Below, one piece after another: positions 45,491 to 56,510 of a stretch of 64,000 nucleotides of DNA (position 1 is the first letter of the stretch; each line of letters begins with the position of its first letter). The position numbers and the translations under genes are program-made. The DNA comes from Branchiostoma lanceolatum. Its lineage: Eukaryota > Chordata > Leptocardii > Amphioxiformes > Branchiostomatidae. The stretch spans positions 33,465,958-33,529,957 of the forward strand of contig NC_089722.1 in assembly GCF_035083965.1 (NCBI RefSeq), written 5' to 3'. The notes beneath the pieces are model-generated. The model was not told the origin of the DNA, did not search any database, and was given only the letters and a program-made list of their open reading frames with translations.

Positions 45491-45527
45491 GCTGCACTAA
45501 TAGCTCCATGGAGCAGATCAGTGCAGC
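45491..45527. repeat. Near-palindrome centred on CTCCATGGAG
   Basis: The 37-bp sequence runs from GCTGCACTAATAGC to GCAGATCAGTGCAGC around CTCCATGGAG, with a few mismatches between arms. It sits just left of the 126-bp array. A similar palindrome ends the related array at 63573-63632, so it looks like a terminus of this repeat family. Confidence 0.65.
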
Positions 45528-45559
45528 CTTGCGGCAAAGCTTTTCTACCTCCATGGAGC

Positions 45560-46294
45560 TGGCTGGCTCTACGCACTTTCAAAGCAAAATCATGGTTAAC
45601 GTCACCCCTAAGAAAAGTGTAAAAATCTCTATTCGGAAACGCCGCTCTACCGCCACCATGCTCGATAGCTGCTATAACGTGTATTCCTATGCCTCTACGC
45701 ACTTTCAATGCAAAATCAGGGTTAACGTCACCCCTAAGAAAAGTGTAAAAATCTCTTTTCGGAAACGCCGCTCTACCGCCACCATGTTCGATAGCTGCTA
45801 TAACGTGTATTCCTATGCCTCTACGCACTTTCAAGGCAAAATCAGGGTTAACGTCACCCCTAAGAAAAGTGTAAAAATCTCTATTTCGAATGCCGCTCTA
45901 CGGCCAGACTGCGCGCAAGCTGCTCTAACGTGTTTCCCTATGGCTCCACGCACTTGCAAAGCAAAATCAGGGTTAACGTCACCCCTAAGAAAAGTGTAAA
46001 AATCTCTATTCGGAAACGCCGCTCTACCGCCACCATGCTCGATAGCTGCTATAACGTGTATTCCTATGCCTCTACGCACTTTCAATGCAAAATCAGGGTT
46101 AACGTCACCCCTAAGAAAAGTGTAAAAATCTCTATTCGGAAACGCCGCTCTACCGCCACCATGCTCGATAGCTGCTATAACGTGTATTCCTATGCCTCTA
46201 CGCACTTTCAAGGCAAAAGCATGGTTAACGTCACCCCTATGAAAAGTGTAAAAATCTCTATTCGGAAACGCCGCTCTACCGCCACCATGCTCGA
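45560..46294 (+). repeat. 126-bp tandem array (about 6 copies), open in one frame on both strands
   Basis: Copies begin with TCTACGCACTTTCAA at 45568, 45694, 45820, 45945, 46071 and 46197, spaced 126, 126, 125, 126 and 126 bp. The fourth copy is more diverged. Because 126 is 42 codons, a 42-residue repeat (STHFQCKIRVNVTPKK...) reads along the + strand and another (HVIAAIEHGGGRAAFP...) along the - strand. A single copy recurs at 54694-54812, and a diverged inverted relative lies at 62630-63640. Confidence 0.92.
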
Positions 46295-46355
46295 TAGTAC
46301 ACTATCTACACTGCGCAATCATTGAATCATCCTTAATGAGTTATGGGGTAGTGCC
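46295..46355 (+). repeat. R flank of the 126-bp-array element, copy 1
   Basis: TAGTACACTATCTACACTGC onward matches 46615-46675 with one mismatch over 61 bp. Here it follows directly on the last 126-bp repeat, at the shared tetranucleotide ATAG. Confidence 0.85.
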
Positions 46356-46520
46356 GAAGTCGCGTGATGAAAGAGAGTCCCTACATATCAACTAATGAAA
46401 GGAAGGGCGGGTGGGTGGGGGCGCTTAAACCAAGAGCCCGACTCCTCGCTACTTTTGTCCAACCCTTGCTCACTCTGTCCGGGACTTGCCTTCCACCACG
46501 CTCCTCGGCGTTGCGGATGA

Positions 46521-46617
46521 TTTCAGTGAACTACACGGAACGGTCAACTGCCGCTCCTTATATAGCATTAGGTGATGTCATTGGCGGATTGATCCAATTA
46601 TAGCGCAGTGTAAATAG
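46521..46617 (+). repeat. L flank of the 126-bp-array element, copy 1
   Basis: A 97-bp stretch, from TTTCAGTGAACTACACGG to GCAGTGTAAATAG, is almost identical to 54598-54693. Here it runs directly into an R flank with no array between them. It includes a CCTTATATAGC box. Confidence 0.85.
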
Positions 46618-46636
46618 TACACTATCTACACTGCGC
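46603..46636. repeat. 34-bp near-palindrome at the L-R junction
   Basis: The sequence from GCGCAGTGTAAATAGT to TATCTACACTGCGC is self-complementary except for about two base pairs. It spans the exact point where the 126-bp array is found in the other arrangements. Confidence 0.8.
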
Positions 46637-46675
46637 AATCATTGAATCATCATTAATGAGTTATGGGGTAGTGCC
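46615..46675 (+). repeat. R flank of the 126-bp-array element, copy 2
   Basis: This is the partner of 46295-46355, offset by 320 bp. The DNA between (46356-46520) is single-copy in this window and gene-free. Confidence 0.85.
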
Positions 46676-47070
46676 TACGTCGCTACGTTCTATCCTGATA
46701 ACCCTACTTATATCAACCTTTCTTCATGACCGTAGGCAACTCATAACTACAACCCCCATACTCATCCAAACCGCCACAACCTAAACCTATCCCCTTCTCA
46801 TCCCATTCTCATCCCATCCTAATCAGCACCTTTTCGGACGGGTGACAGAAAAATATATTAAAACCCCAAGCCAATAATCGCAAAATATTCCCTCTTTGCA
46901 CAGGCTTGGCACAAAAACCGACATACCGCAAATAAACTGCATAACGTTGACTTACAGTATTCTTGCCGTAAGGCTAATTGTACGTCTCTATGTACAACAT
47001 TCTTACCTCGAACCAAACGCATCGTCTATCCCCCATCCTAATCACTTACTGGGACGTAAATGAGCACACA
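46676..47070. other. Gene-free stretch
   Basis: Cytosine-rich on the + strand with several CCCAT words. No recognisable feature before the LTR. Confidence 0.4.
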
Positions 47071-47235
47071 TGTAGTATTCACCAAATATGGGGGGATGAC
47101 ACAATTGACATCTGGGACGAGTTAGGGCACTGTCCCTGATTGGTAAACCTCCGCCCATGCGGTCCGGAGTCAGTCTGAAGTCCATCTCCGTGTGTGCGGC
47201 TGTGCCTCTCTTAGCCTTGTTCTTACCACATAACA
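47071..47235 (+). repeat. Probable 5' LTR of the gypsy element
   Basis: About 165 bp starting TGTAGTATTC and ending ATAACA, the TG...CA ends of an LTR, two bases before a good primer-binding site. Without a second LTR the left boundary is a guess. Confidence 0.5.
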
Positions 47236-47237
47236 AT

Positions 47238-47250
47238 TGGTGGCAGCGGC
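47238..47250 (+). promoter_or_regulatory. tRNA primer-binding site of the gypsy element
   Basis: TGGTGGCAGCGGC starts with the TGG that pairs with a tRNA CCA end, two bases after the presumed LTR end and about 30 bp before the gag ATG. Confidence 0.6.
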
Positions 47251-47280
47251 CTATACTTCCGAGTATATTTTATCCACGCC

Positions 47281-47474
47281 ATGGCAGCCGCACAACGTTC
47301 GAGACTCCCCCCGTCCTTCGACGGGAGCGACGACTTCCAGCTCTGGAGCCAGCAATTCGATGTCTGGGCCGAGTCCCAACCACTGGACGACCCAGCGAAG
47401 CTGCGCCACCTCCCCACCTACCTCACCGGCGCAGCGTTCGGCTACTACACCGAACTACCGGACGCTACCAAGGG
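47281..47474 (+). pseudogene. gypsy gag, N-terminal fragment
   Basis: The frame starts MAAAQRSRLPPSFDG, followed by LWSQQFDVWAESQ and LPTYLTGAAFGYY. This is the start of a Ty3/gypsy gag (PxFDG...FLxxFE-like capsid entry), which builds the particle that packages the RNA. About 65 residues remain before the deletion; the integrase that follows lies in another frame. Confidence 0.75.
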
Positions 47475-48131
47475 CCACAGTATGAATCCCACCTCATCTC
47501 CGAACTCTGCACCCGACTTGGAATTCGTAAAACGCACACATCGCCCTACCACCCACAGGGCGACGGCCAAGTCGAGCGATTTAACCGGACGATGAAAGAC
47601 ATACTTGCGAAGTGTTTAGCAGGGCGCGAGAACGACTGGGACAGAATCCTACCCCACGTCGCCCTGGCCTACAACACCAGCCTCCACACCACCTCCAAGC
47701 GCTCTCCATTCTACCTTGTCCACGGCCGAGAAGCCCGCCTACCAGTGGACGTCGCCTGTCAGCTACCAGCCACAACAGCACACCTGGCCGACCAGACGAC
47801 AGCCATCACGTCAGTCCGCGACGCCATCGCCCAGTCCCATCAGACGCAAGACCAACATCAAGCCCCCCGTGTCAACTACCACCAGTACAGAGTCGGCGAT
47901 CGCGTCTGGCTTCACCATCCACCTTCAGCACTGTACAAACTCCGTCTACCTTGGACTGGACCGTTCACGGTCATTAACACCCTACCACCCGGTGAGCCAG
48001 CGCCCATCCTGTATCGTATACAACATGACACCGGTCGCCAGCGCCAACAAGTAGTCCATCACAACCGACTGAAGCCGTACATCGCCCCTACCCGCCGAGT
48101 CCTGCCACACACATACCCAATATGTATTTGA
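47467..48131 (+). pseudogene. gypsy integrase, C-terminal half
   Basis: The frame continues QGPQYESHL, TSPYHPQGDGQVERFNRT (with the catalytic Glu of the DDE triad), HVALAYNTSLHTTSKRSPF and VHGREARLPVD. It ends with an SH3-like C-terminal part that has VGDRVWL and a LPWTGPFTV GPY/F module, then VVHHNRLKPY. The second catalytic Asp, which precedes QGPQ in intact relatives, is removed by the deletion. The open frame upstream of 47467 is not integrase. Confidence 0.88.
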
Positions 48132-49149
48132 ATCTGCCTTTAATCTCCCTCCACTGAATAGGTGGAAACCAAACCTATCACCGTCAACAGAGGATCACGT
48201 CTTCCTTTAGTTAATGGCCTAGCTTGTGGATGATGACAATATCTTAATCCAAGACCCTCTCTCATCATAGAGTGATATCGTGTCTCCAAAACTAGGAGCT
48301 GCTAAATCCAAACCAAAATGCCATTCTAGTTCACCAAAGAAGAACCAATAAAGCAAGGGAACATCTTCCGACGCCTCAGCCTTTCTTTACCGACAAGGAC
48401 AGGGTCTGAAAACCGCTGCAGACTAAAGCTTACCTTACGCCTGATAGTTCCTCGAATGGGCGGGTCTGGTAAGCGCCGTCCTGCTCGAAGCCCCGTTGAA
48501 GCTCGCTGTGAGTCAAACGCCTAAGCCAGCCTCTCTTAAACTCTAAGAAGTGCATTTCAACCCATACTCAAACTCGAGCAGACCATTTCCCTTACTCTAC
48601 CGTCAAGTAAACTTGCGTTTATCCGGCTTCCGACCTACAGCCCCGATCAAAAGATGGCTTTACCATCGATGGGCCCAGTCGTTTGAGACGAAAAAATATC
48701 TAAAATAGCTCTTCGCTTCCACGCCTTAACTGGGCCGGATCGCCTAAACCCGTTGGCCTAGACCCCATCTGGCGTAGTCGCACCCGCTGCCGGCAACTTA
48801 TCCCCTTATCTAACATTTTTTAAGGAACAGATTTCTCTCCCATCTTGCATTTCTCCTAGGTTTAAACTCCCATGCCCTACAAGGACATAGCCACTGTTAC
48901 CATCCACCAACGGTCTCCCAATGTACCTACCGTGACCGAAATAACAGTGACTGTTTTCTAAGAGCAATCTGTCACAGTTTCAGTCCATGCGCACCGTCCC
49001 TTCAGCACTCCCGGCTTGTGTCTTACTCATATGCATGACGAGACCATCGATATCGCCATTGAGTGCCTCTATCCACCACGAGCGTGACCTATCAACCTTT
49101 AGCGCTAGTCATGTGTAAGACGGCATCTGACTGCGTATTACTGGACATT
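48132..49149. other. Gene-free stretch downstream of the gypsy fragment
   Basis: Moderately GC-rich, no long ORF, no repeat obvious to the eye. It may be the 3' untranslated part of the gypsy element, since no 3' LTR separates it. Confidence 0.4.
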
Positions 49150-52100
49150 CACACATAAAACGCGCCGAACAGACACTCTCGTGGCGAGAGTAACGAACGT
49201 CACATGCTCGATGCAAAATTACTTCCTGCTTGCCAAGTGTGTCACCGCCGGACCGCCCATCAATTGGTGCCTCTCTTACAAATCGCCACTATAACAGCCA
49301 AGTGACCCGACAACATGCACGACAAATACTCTCGCCTGTCAAATGTGCTACCAGCATTCGCACTCGAAAATGCGCCACAATGACACTCAACTGACGATGT
49401 CGCCGAACCTGACATGCACGACGCAAACTCATTGCCGCCCTAATATCCGACAGCGAGAGCGTGCAATAAACACCAAAATACCTCTCAACCGACAACATCG
49501 TCGTACATAACATGGGCACGTAAATGTTACAACACTTGCCATGTGATCCTCCGCCCAGTTGGTAGTGCTACCATGTCGAGTGTACGTGTGCAAACAGCCA
49601 CCTTACAACATTGATGCGCCGCACCTGCACAATTCAAAGTCGTCTGGCGCTCGCCATACGAGCCACACACTTAACCTTTCAACAACTAAGTCATAAACGT
49701 ATTCCCATGGCAACGAATACCTACTAACGCTCGCCATGTAGGTCACGCTCGCCTGCCCGACACACCGCATGCCCGTTACACACCCTTCACGAGCATGATG
49801 TGTGCCACATGCACGAATGCCTGCACTAAGACATGCCAAAGAAAACCCTACCCTACCGAGGATATTGACAAACCCCACATGCACGACTTAACCCTTCACG
49901 ATCGCCACGTGTGTCATGCTCGCCATTAGCCATCCGTACTAAGATCGTGCCCAATAACATTCAACGGAGGATATAGACGACACCACATTCACGTCGTAAA
50001 TCTCTTCACACTCACCATGTGTGTCACGCGTCAGTGTGCCCGCACTAAAACGTGCCAAATGAACACTCCACTGAAGACAACGACGAACACCGCCTAAACG
50101 ACGTATACCCTTCACACTCACCATGTGTATCACGCTCGTTCTGCCCGCCAACGAGTGTCCGCACAAACTGTGCCCAAAGAAACCCTCCACTAAGGACATC
50201 AACTGACACCACCTGCATGACGTATACCCTTCACACCCGCCATGTGTATCACGCTCGACCACCCTACAACGAACGTCCGCACTAAAACTGTGTCATAAGA
50301 ATATTCCACTGACACCAAATGCACAATGTTAAGCCTGTGAGCCTCGTCCTGTGAGTCACGCCCGATAACCCGACCGTGAGTGTCCACACTAAATGTGCCA
50401 CAGAAATATACCACTGGGACATGGACGAACACCACATGCACGATGTGAGGCCCGTGAGCCCCGCCCTGTGAGTCCCGCTCGACAGCCCGACAGCGAGTGT
50501 CCACACCAAATGCACCAAAAACGCTCCAGTGAGGACACCATATACACGATCTACTATATCCTTCCCACTCAACCTATGTATCGCTCGACTGCCCCTCCGC
50601 GAGTGCCCGCACTAAATGCGCTAGATACCCCTCCCCTGAGGGCATAGACACGTACCACATGCACGATATACCGTGTTTGCAACTCTCGATCTCGCGATGT
50701 ATCACGCTCAACCGCGAGTGCCCGCACTAATTGTGCAAAGGAACACTCAACTGAGGACATCAAAGAACACCACCACGACACAAATCCCATGTTACGGGTG
50801 TCACACTCGAAGGCCCCTCAGCGAGCGTTCGCGCCAATTGTACCGAAGAACACTACACTCAACTGAGGAGATCGACGAATATCACCACGACGTACACATC
50901 TGTCACGCTACGTGTATCACCGATCGACTGTCCCTTAGCTAGTGCCAGCACTAAAATGTGCCAAATAACACTCAACTGATGACATCGACGAACACCACTA
51001 CGACGTACACATCTCTCACGTCACGTGTCACACTCGACTGCCCCACAGCAAGTGCCCGCGTTAATCGCGCCTAAGAGCACTCAACTGAAGACATCGACGA
51101 ACACCACTACGACGTGTAAATTGCTCGTGTCTCGCGTGTCACGCTCGACTACCCCACAGCGAATGCCCACACTAATTGTGCCTAAGAACACTCAACCGAG
51201 GACATCAACGAACATCACGACGTGCCCAATTGTCACGTCACATGTGTCACCGCTCGACTGCCCCTCAGCTAGTGTCAGCACTCAACTGTGCCAAATAAAA
51301 CTCAACTGAGGGCATCGACGAACATCACCACGACGTACACACCTCTCAAGTCACGTGTGTCACCGATCGACTGTCCCTCAGCTAGTGCCAGCACTAAAAT
51401 GTGCCAAATAACACTCAACTGAGGACATCGACGAACATCACCACGGCGAACACATCTGTCACGCTACGTGTATCACCGCTCTACTACCCTCAGCTAATGT
51501 CAGCACTAAAATGTGCCAAATAACACTCAACTGGGGACATCAACGAACATCACCACGACGTACACATCTGTCACGTTACGTGTGTCACCGCTCGACTGCC
51601 CCTCAGCTAGTGTCAGCGCTAAAATGTGCCAAATAACACCCGACTGGGGACATCGACGAACATCACCATGACGTACACATTTGTCACGTGTGTCACCGCT
51701 CGACTGCCCCCCAGCTATTGTCCGCACTAAAATGTGCCAAATAACACTCAACTGAGGACATCGACGAACATCACCACGACGCACACATCCGTCACGTTAT
51801 GTGTATCACCGGTCGACTGCCCCTCAGCCAGTGTCAGCACTAAGATGTGCCAAATAACACTCAACTGAGGACATCGACGAATATCACCACGACGTACACA
51901 TTTGTCACGTCACGTGCGTCACCGCTCGACTGCCCCTCAGCTAGTGTCAGCACTAAAATGTGCGAAACAACACTCAACTGAGGACATCGACGAACACCAC
52001 CACGACGCACACATCTGTCACGTTATGTGTATCACCGCTCGACTGCCCCTAAGCTAGCGTCAGCTCTAAAATGTGCCAAATAACACTTCAACTGAGGACA

Positions 52101-53045
52101 TCGACGAACATCACCACGACGCACACATCTGTCACGTCACGTGTGTCACCGCTCGACTGTCCGTCAGCTAGTGTCAGCACTAAAAATGTGCCAAATAACA
52201 CTCAACTGGGGACGTCGACGAACATCACCACGACGCACAAATCTCTCACGCCACGTGTGTCACCGCTCGACTGCCCTTCAGCTAGTGTCAGCACTAAAAT
52301 GTGCCAAACAACACTCAACTGGGGACGTCGACGAACATCACCACGACGTACAAATCTCTCACGTCACGTGTGTCACCGCTCGACTGCCCCTCAGCTAGTG
52401 TCAGCACTAAAATGTGCCAAATAACACTGAACTGGGGACGTCGTCGAACATCACCACGACGCGCCCATCTGTCATGTCACGTGTGTCACCGCTCGACTGC
52501 CCCTCAGCTAGTGTCAGCACTAAAATGTGCCAAATAACACTCAACTAGTGACGTCGACGAACATCACCACGACGTACAAATTCCTCACGTCACGTGTGTA
52601 ACCGCTCGACTGCCCCTCTGCTAGTGTCAGCACTAAAATGTGCCAAATAACACTCAACTGGGGACGTCGACGAACACCACCACGACGTACACTTTTGTCA
52701 CGTCACGTGTGTCACCGCTCGACTGCCCCTCAGCTAGTGTCAGCACTAAAATGTGCCAAATAAAACTCAACTGGGGACGTCGACGAACACCACCACGACG
52801 TACACTTTTGTCACGTCACGTGTGTCACCGCTCGACTGCCCCTCAGCTAGTGTCAGCACTAAAATGTGCCAAATAACACTCAACTGGGGACGTCGACGAA
52901 CATCACCACGACGTACAAATTTCTCACGTCACGTGTGCAACCGCTCGACTGCCCCTCTGCTAGTGTTAGCACTAAAATGTGCCAAATAACACTCAACTGG
53001 GGACGTCGACGAACACCACCACGACGTACAAATCTCTCAGTAATA
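49150..53045 (+). repeat. 113-bp satellite array (about 34 copies) with a homogeneity gradient
   Basis: The unit reads CACTAAAATGTGCCAAATAA, then CACTCAACTGGGGACG, TCGACGAACATCACCACGAC and GTGTCACCGCTCGACTGCCC, ending GCTAGTGTCAG. In the right part the period is exactly 113 bp (copies at 52640, 52753 and 52866) and copies are almost identical. To the left they diverge, and by 49.2-50.5 kb only short words are shared. The unit is CpG-rich. The many short ORFs are periodic by-products. Confidence 0.92.
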
Positions 53046-53473
53046 CGTACCTCATATTGCTACTCGACAGTTGTCCACGGCATCCCTAATGTCTCCACCG
53101 CACGCCTCTCTACTCCAGCATGTTTTCTCCCGTCTCGGTAGCGACTGCTGCAGCCGAAGTGGTTGTCATTTCTGTCACCGCAGTCTCCCATCTTCCGGAG
53201 TGACTTGCCAGCCTAAAATAAACAACACCCATGAGACAACCACTCGTAAACAAAGCAAAGGAAAATCAACAAACAACACGTCTCAAAAGAAACGAGCTCC
53301 GAAAAGCCTGAAGCCCTCGCCTATAAATTACAAACAAACGCGGAGCTTGTTCCACCATCGCTTCTCTGTCACTGCAAGGTTCTTGTCCGCCACAATTGGT
53401 AGGCAGCTTTTCACAGGCAGTACCGGCCTCCAGGACGCCAAACTGTAGACAACAAAACACAAAACGTATCGCA
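53046..53473. other. No gene called; possible further exon
   Basis: On the - strand a frame from about 53442 (FGVLEAGTACEKL...) follows a good acceptor and might be a third exon of the candidate above. Nothing else is recognised between the satellite and that point. Confidence 0.25.
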
Positions 53474-54090
53474 TCAGGCATAATCAGAACAAAAACGCAG
53501 ACAAACATGTCCGGCGTCTCCGTCATACAAATGCAAATCACCGAAATACGATTCAAAGAAAGAAAACCCAAGTACGCCGGACTCCCGCCAAAATTCCTGC
53601 AGACAAAAATGGTGGCAGCAGGTCAGCTGCCCTGGCAGATGCCACTTCACGCCATCGCCGCAGGTCCTGCATCTCTCGAGTAGGCAGCCCCAAAGCGTCC
53701 GCGTGTCCCATCCTTCTGGGTGCTGAGTTGGACTCTGACGAGGCCCATCCAGCACTTGAACAACGGCGGCGACTGTCTTGGTGTAACGCCTGCCTGACGT
53801 GCTAAACATGTCCGCTGCGGAACCGCTTGCCTCTGAAGTGTTGACTGCCGGGGTCGCCTGTTGTGTGAAGTCCTGCAAACTCGCAGTGGGTACCCGTGGA
53901 GCCTGGCTTATCACTGTAAAGGCACACAACACCACTTAATGACCGAAGCAAAACACACAAAACACACGCTACCCACCCAATTGCAAGGAAACTTACATCG
54001 AAAGGGAAGAACAAGTCCCAATCCGACCAAGGGCCAGGACACCGATTTGCCAAGGCCGAAAGCTCCACTCAGGTACCCTTCCCTTACCAT
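53474..54090 (-). CDS. Candidate two-exon ORF, 177 aa, unknown family
   Basis: Inferred model on the - strand: exon A 54090-53997 (starts MVREGYLSGAFGLG), an 83-nt intron with strong GTAAGT donor and TTTACAG acceptor, exon B 53913-53474. The phase-1 join is open. Exon B uses GC3-rich codons, includes FTQQATPAVNTSEASG and a Cys-rich CRTCGDG...LTCCHHFC stretch, and ends at a stop. A further acceptor-like TGTCTACAG lies at about 53443, so exon B may stop earlier and splice on. An unspliced start (MVLCAFTVISQ, 53935) is possible. No domain is recognised. Confidence 0.3.
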
Positions 54091-54597
54091 TTACTGTAAA
54101 CCACCCGAGTAACCCTGTTACGAAAACCAGAGAACAAAAGAAATTCTCCACGCATACAAATGCAAATGTCCCACGTGCAAAAAAGCCGCCAAAATCCCGT
54201 CGACAAAAACAGCTGCAACGAGAAATCGTCAAAACACGCTAAAAAAGGCACTTGAGAAAACCCCGAGGTTAAAACAAGCTACAAAACACCCCAGGAAACA
54301 AACCCAACTCGTAAAAACGAAGCCACAAGCAGAAAACTGAAAAACGGGAAAATAACAGCCGTCAACTAAACTCGTTACGGCCTAAAAACAAAACGTCCCC
54401 CGCTCTGCCAAAACCAGCTCAGTAACTAGCCAAACCTTGACCGAAATTTCGGTCGTGGTAGTCCAGAAAACCTCCCCTAGGACTCAAGACGCTGCCAAAG
54501 GCCGCTCGAAGCACCGGTGGACGCACACTCCATTGTAAGAAGACCCCACTTCGAGCCCGGGACAGACTGCCCACCACGTCCAGTCGTTGCGTAGGTT

Positions 54598-54693
54598 TTC
54601 AGTGAACTACACGGAACGGTCAACTGCCGCTCCTTATATAGCATTAGGTGATGTCATTGGCGGATTGATCCAATTATAGCGCAGTGTAAATAG
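54598..54693 (+). repeat. L flank of the 126-bp-array element, copy 2
   Basis: Almost identical to 46521-46617. Here it joins a 126-bp repeat at ATAG. Confidence 0.85.
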
Positions 54694-54812
54694 CTGCTAT
54701 AACGTGTATTCCTATGCCTCTACGCACTTTCAAGGCAAAAGCATGGTTAACGTCACCCCTAAGAAAAGTGTAAAAATCTCTATTCGGAAACGCCACTCTA
54801 CCGCCACCATGC
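54694..54812 (+). repeat. Single copy of the 126-bp repeat
   Basis: One unit from CTGCTATAACGTG through TCTACGCACTTTCAAGGC to ACCGCCACCATG matches the array at 45.5-46.3 kb nearly base for base. The 3' side then departs into unrelated sequence at CATTTTTGTC. Confidence 0.9.
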
Positions 54813-56305
54813 ATTTTTGTCTCCAATTTAATCGTTCAAAAATAAAGGCGCATAAATACTTTCGTCAAGGAGGCGTTATTTATAAAACCCTCTTGTTCTA
54901 GTTCGTTGTGTGTTTGTGTGTGTTCAAGGAGCCGACAAGTGCCTTTGATCTAACCGCCTTTCGCGCCTCCAAGTAAGAACAATGAGCTCGCGCGGCGGTC
55001 CCGTATTGTCAACATACTACGGGCTGCATTTTGTTTACATTATTACATCCCGTAGAGACTTTCGGGGGCCATTACCATAGCAACAGCCAGGTGACACATT
55101 TTTCACTCGCAGAGAGTACCGTGGGTGTTTCTCACAGCGGGCCACCAGTTTGCCTGGTGTGAAAGTTTCTTACTGACGTCCGCCGCGTTCCGCCCCCGGG
55201 CCATAATGCGGGCTCTAATGTGTAAACCCATCCTTTGTAAACCACAGGGTTCAATTTTAATCAATTATAAAAGACACTGCAGTTGTTGCTTTCACAGTCA
55301 GTAAAAAAAAAAATTAACTATAACAAACTACATATATCCCTAATGTTTGTTAGTCAACTCACACGTACAGCATTGACAACAATCCTAATTTTAATTTCGT
55401 TACACTGTAACCAAACTTAATTTCATGCAATGATGTCCCTAGACCTTGCACCAAGAAGTTGCATTATTCTGAAACGGTAATGGAAACTCAGTGACTGACC
55501 TACTATGTCCGACCCGTGTCACATGCCAGAAATCAATCTGCCTGTGTTATCCGGATAGTCGACGCGACAAAGTGGCGTCACGTCTGTCAATCACAGCGAT
55601 GGCGCCGGGCATTGTCATTGGTCGGAAGATTTTCCGCTCGTGCCGAACGTCCCAAATCTGTGTAGCCTTGTTAAATATCCAAGTAGACGTATACATGTCC
55701 TTTTCATGAGAACCGAACTTTTTGTGATGACTGTGCCACTGGGGGTAGTAATAATCAACGAGATATGTTCAGAAATTCTTCAAAACATCTGTAGAATTAA
55801 AAGTTGAAGAAAACATGTTTGTGTTTGTGTGCAAGTGTGTTTGTCAATGGGCTCTCCCCTTTCATAGAGTGGACTAACCCCCCAGTAAAAGTTTTTAGCC
55901 TTTCCCGCGTGGTTCGCGATCGGGCGGCAAATGTCCGTCTAAATCAATATGTAATCGGCAATATTTGTACTGCGAGTTTGTGCTTCCTTTCCATCTACTT
56001 TGTTCTATGGGAGCTTGATCGCGCAACGGACATGTGTTCCAAGCACATTTCATTTATGCAAGACGGAAAATTAGACGGCCTTTTGCTGCATCAAAGACGT
56101 TGTCTCCTGTGCCCTGTGTCTATTTCCGGCCCGGCGGGTCGCACAGTCAGCGTCACACGGGGGGGGGGGGTCATATTTCACAAACACCATAAACTGGGGA
56201 AGTAACAGCCCTGAATACAATGCAACACAACACAACCATTTCCCTTGCACGTTTACGACAAGCATGTTCGTGCAGGAGGTCTATCCTCTTGTCCCTTTGA
56301 TACCA
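54813..56305. other. Gene-free stretch, partly CpG-containing
   Basis: No ORF with recognised features. An RFX X-box-like ATTACCATAGCAAC lies at 55071-55084, and a G run at 56159-56169. The frame at 55804-56205 has no family signature. Confidence 0.35.
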
Positions 56306-56351
56306 AAGACCAAAACGACAGTGCTACACAGCTTCCCCAACTCAATTCTTG

Positions 56352-56510
56352 CCGGTCCGAGGCATGATTCCAAACGCTCCGAGGCATAATTCCAACCGCT
56401 CCGAGGTATGATTCCAACCGGTCCGAGGCATTTCCAACCAGTCCGAGGCATAATTCCAACCGCTCCGAGGCATGATTCCAACCGGTCCGCGGTACAATTT
56501 TCTTTACGCA
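56352..56510 (+). repeat. 22-bp minisatellite, TCCGAGGCATGATTCCAAC
   Basis: Seven units of CG(C/G)TCCGAGGCATNATTCC type, one shortened to 20 bp. The same order of variants is present in the right arm (62095-62265), so the array was copied whole. Confidence 0.9.

Larger units (their letters stand above)
47071..48131 (+). mobile_element. Ty3/gypsy retrotransposon with a large internal deletion
   Basis: In order: a likely 5' LTR, a primer-binding site, the start of gag, then directly the second half of integrase. Protease, reverse transcriptase, RNase H and the integrase N-terminus are missing. The junction lies at about 47467-47474 in ACCAAGGGCCACAG, where the two parents could share a few bases. 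No 3' LTR is found downstream. Confidence 0.82.

Noticed and set aside
45160..46330. CRISPR-like array
   Set aside because: The repeats are contiguous 126-bp units without unique spacers, and the genome is eukaryotic.
47157..47466. N-terminal 100 codons of the long integrase-frame ORF
   Set aside because: This part overlaps the LTR, PBS and gag in another frame; integrase similarity starts only at about 47467.
49289..52989. Many repeated ORFs of about 78-117 codons
   Set aside because: They recur every 113 bp, which is not a multiple of three, so frames shift from copy to copy. They are satellite by-products.
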